From contig OZ244128.1 of assembly GCA_965215995.1 (NCBI GenBank), positions 3,782,001 to 3,846,000 of the forward strand: a stretch of 64,000 bases of DNA. Reading direction: 5' to 3'. The position numbers and the translations under genes are program-made. The notes below the pieces were generated by a model. It did not search any database and was not told the origin of the DNA. It worked only from the letters and a program-made list of their open reading frames with translations. Shown here piece after piece: positions 59,428 to 64,000 of the stretch; positions within the stretch are counted from its first letter, which is position 1, and the number at the start of each line of letters is the position of its first letter. The DNA comes from SZUA-309 sp965215995. GTDB lineage: Bacteria > Pseudomonadota > Gammaproteobacteria > Pseudomonadales > Azotimanducaceae.

Positions 59428-60975
59428 TTACCGGTCCAGGACCAGATCCGGCAGTTGGACTGGCTCCGGAACCTGCACCCGAGCGATGGTCTGAGTGTCG
59501 ATCCACTGTGGCTTGATCACCACATCGATTCGGCGATTGCGCTTGCGTCCTTCGGCTGTCTCGTTGTTTGCCACCGGTCGGGTCTCACCGTAACCCATGG
59601 CATTCAGGTTGGCCGGAGAGATGGGCAGCTTGCCGAGCAGGTGCTGGACGACGGCGTCCGCCCGAGCTTGAGAAAGGCCGAGGTTGTCGGCATCGGAGCC
59701 GAAGGCATCCGTGTGACCTTCCACCACCACCCTGGACTCCGGGAACTCGGCGATGGCCTCTTCGAGCACCGCGAGTATCTGCTGATGCTCGCTCGTGAGT
59801 GTGGCGGTGCCGCTGTCGAAGTTGAGTCCGATCATGCGGATGATCACCGTATCGCCCTGACGTAGCACCGTCGCCTGGTCGGGTTTGAACAGTCGCTCCA
59901 CCGCCGCGAACCGCTCGCGATGCCGTGCCTGCTGCTCGAGGCGCTGTTGCTGCTCCGCCAGCAGCACTTCCAGCTCATCGATGGTCTGATTGCCGCCGCC
60001 AAGCAGTTCCTGCATCTTGGCGACCTGAGCGTTCAATCCAGCCAGCGTTTGATCTTTGTCCTCGATGGTCTGAGCCAGTGCCTCCTTCTCCAATCTCATG
60101 CGGGTCATGCCTTCCAGCAGGGTGTCGATGGCGTCCGTCTCGCCGTAGTCGAAGTAAACGGGGGTATCCAGTGCATCACCGAGCCGGCTGATCGAGGCTT
60201 CCCAGCCGAGCAGAATTGTCTCCAGGTTCAACTCCCTGGACCTGATTCGGTTCTCGAGCTTGGCGATGTAGATAGCGTGCAGCACGTTGTGCTTAGCATC
60301 TGCGGCCAGGCTGCGGGGCTTGTCCGCGTCATAGCGATTGTTGTTCAGCTCGTTCTCTGCGGCTTCGAGCAGCGAGACGGCGTTGCTGAGCGATGTGGGT
60401 GCATAGCGTTCGGCTTTCAGCTTCTTCGCCATAGCGATGAAGTCCCGGGTCTCGGTCAGGTAGTTGGCCTTGATGGCGATCAGCTCACCATCCCGATACG
60501 CCTTTTCCGCTTTTTCCGAGTAGCGCTTGGCGGATTTCAAGCTGTCCCGTTCGAGCGACCTGGTCGCCTGAGAAAACGCGTTCTCGCCCTCCTTCCACTG
60601 TTCTGGGGCATAAGTCGCGGTGTCCGTTTTCAGGGCATCGGCACGGGCTCGAATGGTGGGTTCCAACGCCTGGGCGGCGATCCCGGCGACCTCTGCGGAT
60701 CTCACGAAACGAGCTTCCGCCTTAGCCAGATAACGGCGGATGGTGTCCACGCTGCCTGCCCGTTTGAACGTGTCGTCCGCCCGTTCGTAAAGACTCGCGC
60801 CTTCTGCATAGCTGATGGGTGCCAGCGTTCGAGCATCGAGCGCCTCGGCCGCCGCGCGGGCCTCGTCCGCAGCGCCAAACAGCGGTGCCCGCATGCTGGT
60901 CATGCCAGCGCTGGCGGGAAGGGTGGCGGTGGCAAGGAGCAGGGCGGTGAGTACAGCCAGAGTTTTGCGGCGCAT
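59428..60975 (-). CDS. OmpA-domain outer-membrane-associated protein with coiled coil
   Basis: A 515-residue exported protein. Signal peptide LAVLTALLLATATLPASAG is followed by a long helical region with several TPR-like or DUF4398-like stretches (about 35-230, RRYLAKAEARFVRSAEVAG and SLKSAKRYSEKAEKAYRDGE). A coiled coil lies at about 285-350 (LEKEALAQTIEDKDQTLAGL, LLAEQQQRLEQQARHRE). The C-terminal OmpA domain (about 375-495) binds peptidoglycan, with LNFDSGTATLTSEHQQILAV, VVVEGHTDAFGSDADNLGLS and the Arg of SQARADAV. It should tether the envelope to the cell wall. A TCCTG-N6-CAGGA inverted repeat lies 22-37 bases upstream of the start (60997-61012). It is convergent with the luciferase-like gene. 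Confidence 0.88.
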   Translation of the reverse strand: MRRKTLAVLTALLLATATLPASAGMTSMRAPLFGAADEARAAAEALDARTLAPISYAEGASLYERADDTFKRAGSVDTIRRYLAKAEARFVRSAEVAGIAAQALEPTIRARADALKTDTATYAPEQWKEGENAFSQATRSLERDSLKSAKRYSEKAEKAYRDGELIAIKANYLTETRDFIAMAKKLKAERYAPTSLSNAVSLLEAAENELNNNRYDADKPRSLAADAKHNVLHAIYIAKLENRIRSRELNLETILLGWEASISRLGDALDTPVYFDYGETDAIDTLLEGMTRMRLEKEALAQTIEDKDQTLAGLNAQVAKMQELLGGGNQTIDELEVLLAEQQQRLEQQARHRERFAAVERLFKPDQATVLRQGDTVIIRMIGLNFDSGTATLTSEHQQILAVLEEAIAEFPESRVVVEGHTDAFGSDADNLGLSQARADAVVQHLLGKLPISPANLNAMGYGETRPVANNETAEGRKRNRRIDVVIKPQWIDTQTIARVQVPEPVQLPDLVLDR

Positions 60976-61126
60976 GTGCTATCCGTACGTGGAAATTCCT
61001 GTAATTTCAGGAGATTACGCAGAAGGCAGCGGAAAAATTGCGACCTCCTCCACGATCCCGCACGATCGGGCCCGTTTCAGGGCGGCTGGGGTAGCATTCG
61101 CCCACTGACCAACGCTGAGAAGGTGG

Positions 61127-62419
61127 ATGAGTTCACAGAATTCGCGAGACGCGATCATCATCGGTGCCGGTGTCATCGGCTCCGCCATTGCCCTGGCCCT
61201 CGCTCGCAGGGGCCTGAAAACGCTGAATCTGGACGCATTGCCCGCCGCCGGGTACGGCTCCACAAGTCACTCGTCTGCCGTGATCCGGCCGTTCTACTCC
61301 CACGTCACCGCTGCAGCCATTGCCCATGAGGCGCGGCATCGTTGGCTGGACTGGGGAGAGTATCTGCAGCACGAGGACGCGGCCGGTCTAGCCCGCTATA
61401 CGGAATCAGGCGGTCTGGTGCTGATGCGCGAAGGGGAGGAGTCAGCCTACGCCGGCAACCTGGCGGTGCTCGATGAGATCGGCGTGGGTTATGAAGTGCT
61501 GGACGAAGCGGGACTTTCCCGGCTCTATCCTGGGATCAGCCTCGATGCCTTTGGTCCGGCCAAGCCTGCGCATGACCCTGGTTTCGGCATCCCGGTACCC
61601 GGCCGGATCTGCGGGGGAATCCTGATCAGTGCAGCCGGTTACGTCTCCGATCCTCAGCTTGCTGCTCACAATCTGATGGCAGCAGCGGTGGCTGCGGGTG
61701 CCGAGTTCCGTTTCAACGTGGAAGTGGTTGGGATTGTCAGGACGGATGCTCGAGTGGAGGGCGTTCAGCTGGCGGAGGGTGAGCGATTGCTGGCCCCCAT
61801 CCTGATCAACGCGGCGGGGCCACACTCCGCCGCCGTCAACGGGCTGGCCGGTGTGGCTGATTCGTTGCCGATTCAGACTCGAGCCGAGCGTCATGAGGTG
61901 GCGTACCTGGCAGCACCACCAGGCTACGTGGAAGGTGGCAACGGTTTCCTCGTGGACCTGGACTCGGGTATCTACATGCGTGCGGATGGGCCAGATGTTC
62001 TGATAGGAACCGCGGATCCGGAGTGCGATCCCCCGGATGTGGTGGAGCCGGATGATTACAATGCCTCGTTAACAGAGCAGTGGACGACTCAGGTCTATCG
62101 TGCGGCGCAGCGATTTCCCTCATTGGCGATCGAGAATACGGCGCGGGGCACGGTGGGGCTTTACGATGTATCTAACGATTGGATTCCCGTCTACGACAGG
62201 ACAGAGCTGGAAGGCTACTACCTGGCCATCGGCACCAGCGGCAATCAGTTCAAGAACGCGCCGGTGGTGGGAGAGCTGATGGCGGAGGTGATTCTGAAAG
62301 GCGCAGATCACGACGCCAACCCTGCCGTGCTCGAACTTCCTGCCCTGGGGCGTACCGTCCGCCTGGATTTCTACTCGCGAAATCGGGAGATTCAGGGTAC
62401 CCGCTCGGTACTGGCCTGA
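61127..62419 (+). CDS. FAD-dependent amine/amino-acid oxidase (DAO family)
   Basis: A 430-residue flavoprotein of the D-amino-acid/sarcosine oxidase family. The FAD-binding motif is AIIIGAGVIGSAIALALARR at residue 9, followed by SHSSAVIRPFYSHVTAAAIA, a region where some relatives carry covalent FAD. RICGGILISAAGYVSDPQLA and ILINAAGPHSAAVNGLAGV are typical of sarcosine/dimethylglycine oxidase-like proteins. The C-terminus has GTSGNQFKNAPVVGELMAEV. AAGGTGG precedes the ATG. It probably oxidises a secondary amine or amino acid such as sarcosine, glycine or opine. No glycine-cleavage or tetrahydrofolate partner is adjacent. It is convergent with the GGDEF-EAL gene one base away. Confidence 0.85.
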   Translation: MSSQNSRDAIIIGAGVIGSAIALALARRGLKTLNLDALPAAGYGSTSHSSAVIRPFYSHVTAAAIAHEARHRWLDWGEYLQHEDAAGLARYTESGGLVLMREGEESAYAGNLAVLDEIGVGYEVLDEAGLSRLYPGISLDAFGPAKPAHDPGFGIPVPGRICGGILISAAGYVSDPQLAAHNLMAAAVAAGAEFRFNVEVVGIVRTDARVEGVQLAEGERLLAPILINAAGPHSAAVNGLAGVADSLPIQTRAERHEVAYLAAPPGYVEGGNGFLVDLDSGIYMRADGPDVLIGTADPECDPPDVVEPDDYNASLTEQWTTQVYRAAQRFPSLAIENTARGTVGLYDVSNDWIPVYDRTELEGYYLAIGTSGNQFKNAPVVGELMAEVILKGADHDANPAVLELPALGRTVRLDFYSRNREIQGTRSVLA

Positions 62420-62420
62420 G

Positions 62421-64000
62421 TCAGCGGGTGGCGGCTGCCGGTTCAGCTGTGCTGTTGATCTGCTTCGCTCTGTCCTGGAACCCATTTCGGGCCATTGCCG
62501 GAACCTCGGTGGCGGCGATGGGGCGACTGAAGTAATAACCCTGCACCAGATCGCAGTCCATTCCCTGCAGCATCTGCAGCTGCTCCAGATCTTCCACCCC
62601 TTCGGCCACGATTCTGAAGTTGAGCGCGTGACCGAGGCTCATGATGGTGCCGAGCAGGATCTCGTCCTGGGTGCTGCCGACGGTGTCGATGAAGGTCCTG
62701 TCGATTTTCAGACAGTCCACGGGCAGATGTTTGAGAGAACCGAGCGAGGAGTAACCGGTACCGAAATCGTCAATGGCCACCGGCACGCCCATCTTGCGGA
62801 GTTCTTCCAGCACGCCTCTGGCCATGGGTGAGGATTGAATGCCCGTTTCGGTCACCTCCAGCTCGAGCTGCCAGGGCGCAAGCCCGGACTCGTCCAACGC
62901 CTGGCGCACGGTGGAGATCAGGTTCGGGTCGTCGAAGTGGCGTGGCGCGATGTTGACGGAGACCCGCACCCGCGTCATGCCATCTGCCTGCCAGCGTACG
63001 ATCTGACGGGTGGCTTCCTGGATGACCCAGTCGCCCAGATCCTTTATCAGGCCGAGCCGCTCGATCTCGGGGACGAACTCCCCCGGGGGGACCATGCCGC
63101 GGCCCGGATGCTGCCAACGTACCAGTGCCTCCCAGGCGTGAATCTCACCGGTCTGGACGGAAACCTGCGGCTGGTAGTGGAGGAGGAACTGCTCTTCCTT
63201 GAAGGCATTGCGGAGTTCCTGGGCCAGCGTGAATCTCTCTGCCGCTTTCTGAGTCATCTCTCTGTTGAAGAACTCGAATCGGTGATGGCCAGCATTCTTG
63301 GCAGCGTACATGGCGTTGTCACCGGCCTGCATCAGTGTCCGGGCGTCCTCGCCATCGGCCGGGTAGCGGGAGATGCCGATGCTGGCCTGGGGTTTGAAGT
63401 TGCGTTCGTGCACAACGACATTCTGCTCGATGTTGTTGATGACCCGTTCTGCCACCTGAGCGATGTCACCTTCGTCCTGAAGACCATCGAGCAGCATGCA
63501 GAACTCATCGCCACCGAGTCGGGCAACGAAATCACTGGCTCTAGCCGCCTCCGCGAGGCGCTGGCCGATTTCGACCAGCAGCTGGTCACCCGCGTCATGG
63601 CCGAGAGAGTCGTTGACATCCTTGAAGGCATCCAGATCGATGAAGAACAGCGCGAAACCGTCGCCGCTGCGTGCTGCTGCGCTGATCATCTCGGTAAGGC
63701 GCTGATTGAGATAGCTGCGACTGGCGAGTCCGGTGAGCATGTCGTAGTACGCCATCTGGCGGATTGAGGAAACATGCTGCTGCAACGCTTCCTGCAGCAC
63801 CTCGAAATCCCGGGCGATCAGTCCGACTTCGTCGTTGGTGCTCAAGGCGCGGCCAAGCAGTACTGGCTCCTTGAAATCACTGCGGATGAACTTCCTGATC
63901 TTGCCGGAGAGAATTCTGAGTCGACGGGTCAAGGTGTTGGTGAGGAAGATGCTGACGGCCAGACCAAGCAGGAAGAACAGGCCGATGGCGTAGTAGAGTT
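62421..64000 (-). CDS. Membrane GGDEF-EAL cyclic-di-GMP protein, N-terminus outside the window
   Basis: A cyclic-di-GMP turnover protein whose start lies to the right of the window; the frame is open to 64000. The visible part begins with a membrane helix (AIGLFFLLGLAVSIFLTNT) and a HAMP-like linker (LTRRLRILSGKIRKF, NDEVGLIARDFEVLQEAL). The GGDEF domain has an intact RLGGDEFCMLLDGL, so diguanylate cyclase activity is possible. The EAL domain starts HAWEALVRWQHPGRG, with EALVRW keeping the EAL core, and contains IDDFGTGYSSL and KIDRTFID, as expected for an active phosphodiesterase. The periplasmic sensor is not seen. It is convergent with the oxidase gene. Confidence 0.9.
   Translation of the reverse strand, partial: LYYAIGLFFLLGLAVSIFLTNTLTRRLRILSGKIRKFIRSDFKEPVLLGRALSTNDEVGLIARDFEVLQEALQQHVSSIRQMAYYDMLTGLASRSYLNQRLTEMISAAARSGDGFALFFIDLDAFKDVNDSLGHDAGDQLLVEIGQRLAEAARASDFVARLGGDEFCMLLDGLQDEGDIAQVAERVINNIEQNVVVHERNFKPQASIGISRYPADGEDARTLMQAGDNAMYAAKNAGHHRFEFFNREMTQKAAERFTLAQELRNAFKEEQFLLHYQPQVSVQTGEIHAWEALVRWQHPGRGMVPPGEFVPEIERLGLIKDLGDWVIQEATRQIVRWQADGMTRVRVSVNIAPRHFDDPNLISTVRQALDESGLAPWQLELEVTETGIQSSPMARGVLEELRKMGVPVAIDDFGTGYSSLGSLKHLPVDCLKIDRTFIDTVGSTQDEILLGTIMSLGHALNFRIVAEGVEDLEQLQMLQGMDCDLVQGYYFSRPIAATEVPAMARNGFQDRAKQINSTAEPAAATR

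Noticed and set aside
59920..61329. A 469-codon plus-strand open frame running toward the oxidase gene
   Set aside because: Most of it is antisense to the OmpA-domain gene; the end overlaps the start of the DAO-family gene in another frame.

Overview
The window is a gene-dense, roughly 60% GC bacterial chromosome segment with 59 protein-coding genes called (two cut by the window edges) and one tRNA. It has no insertion sequence, integrase, CRISPR array or rRNA, and no gene-free stretch longer than about 220 bases. The best guess is a heterotrophic, probably marine, gammaproteobacterium. The LexA box has the CTGT-N8-ACAG form used by gamma- and betaproteobacteria, there is a 1575-residue NAD-dependent glutamate dehydrogenase, and acyl-CoA catabolic genes are very common (five acyl-CoA dehydrogenases, three MaoC/hotdog genes, thioesterase, enoyl-CoA isomerase, luciferase-like and Baeyer-Villiger monooxygenases). 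The genus cannot be named from the sequence alone.

Region 1 (1-7.8 kb): a MoxR-like ATPase diverges from an acyl-CoA dehydrogenase/double-hotdog pair. A five-gene minus-strand operon follows (MmgE/PrpD, two MaoC halves that together resemble mesaconyl-CoA hydratase, a malyl/methylmalyl-CoA lyase, an acyl-CoA dehydrogenase). It reads as a C5-dicarboxyl-CoA route to glyoxylate plus propionyl-CoA.

Region 2 (7.8-24.4 kb): a mixture of housekeeping and accessory genes. It holds a sucrase/ferredoxin-like protein, an acyltransferase/hydrolase pair, a one-domain asparaginase, tRNA-Arg(TCG), an ABC exporter with a ZIP-like metal protein, and ribB with a decayed second domain. It continues with a small zinc-ribbon gene under an apparent SOS promoter, pdxA, an alcohol dehydrogenase/FAH pair, a 139-bp inverted-repeat element, a luciferase-like/VOC pair, peroxiredoxin, an acetolactate-synthase-like enzyme and a site-2 protease.

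Region 3 (24.4-45.9 kb): NAD-GDH; an uncharacterised protein; a DUF169/hydrolase pair separated from it by three tandem terminator-like repeats; a methyltransferase; small exported proteins; an orphan acyl-CoA dehydrogenase with a strong terminator; a secreted metallophosphoesterase; two MFS transporters; GtrA. It ends with a minus-strand set of envelope genes: PPIase, HupE-like protein, beta-helix lipoprotein and diheme cytochrome lipoprotein.

Region 4 (46-64 kb): a two-subunit acyl-CoA dehydrogenase diverges from a TetR regulator, an enoyl-CoA isomerase-like protein and a haloalkane dehalogenase with all expected catalytic residues. Beyond them lie an M48 protease, a Baeyer-Villiger monooxygenase, an exported methyltransferase-like protein, and an ECF sigma factor. 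Its anti-sigma factor is fused to a bactofilin-like beta-repeat membrane protein. The last genes are a PDZ-hydrolase fusion, a luciferase-like oxidoreductase, an OmpA-domain protein, an amino-acid-oxidase-like flavoprotein and a GGDEF-EAL protein.

The strongest candidates for something undescribed are the SOS-controlled zinc-ribbon gene, the anti-sigma/bactofilin-like fusion with its duplicated -35 promoter, the 139-bp palindromic element and the split mesaconyl-CoA hydratase operon.
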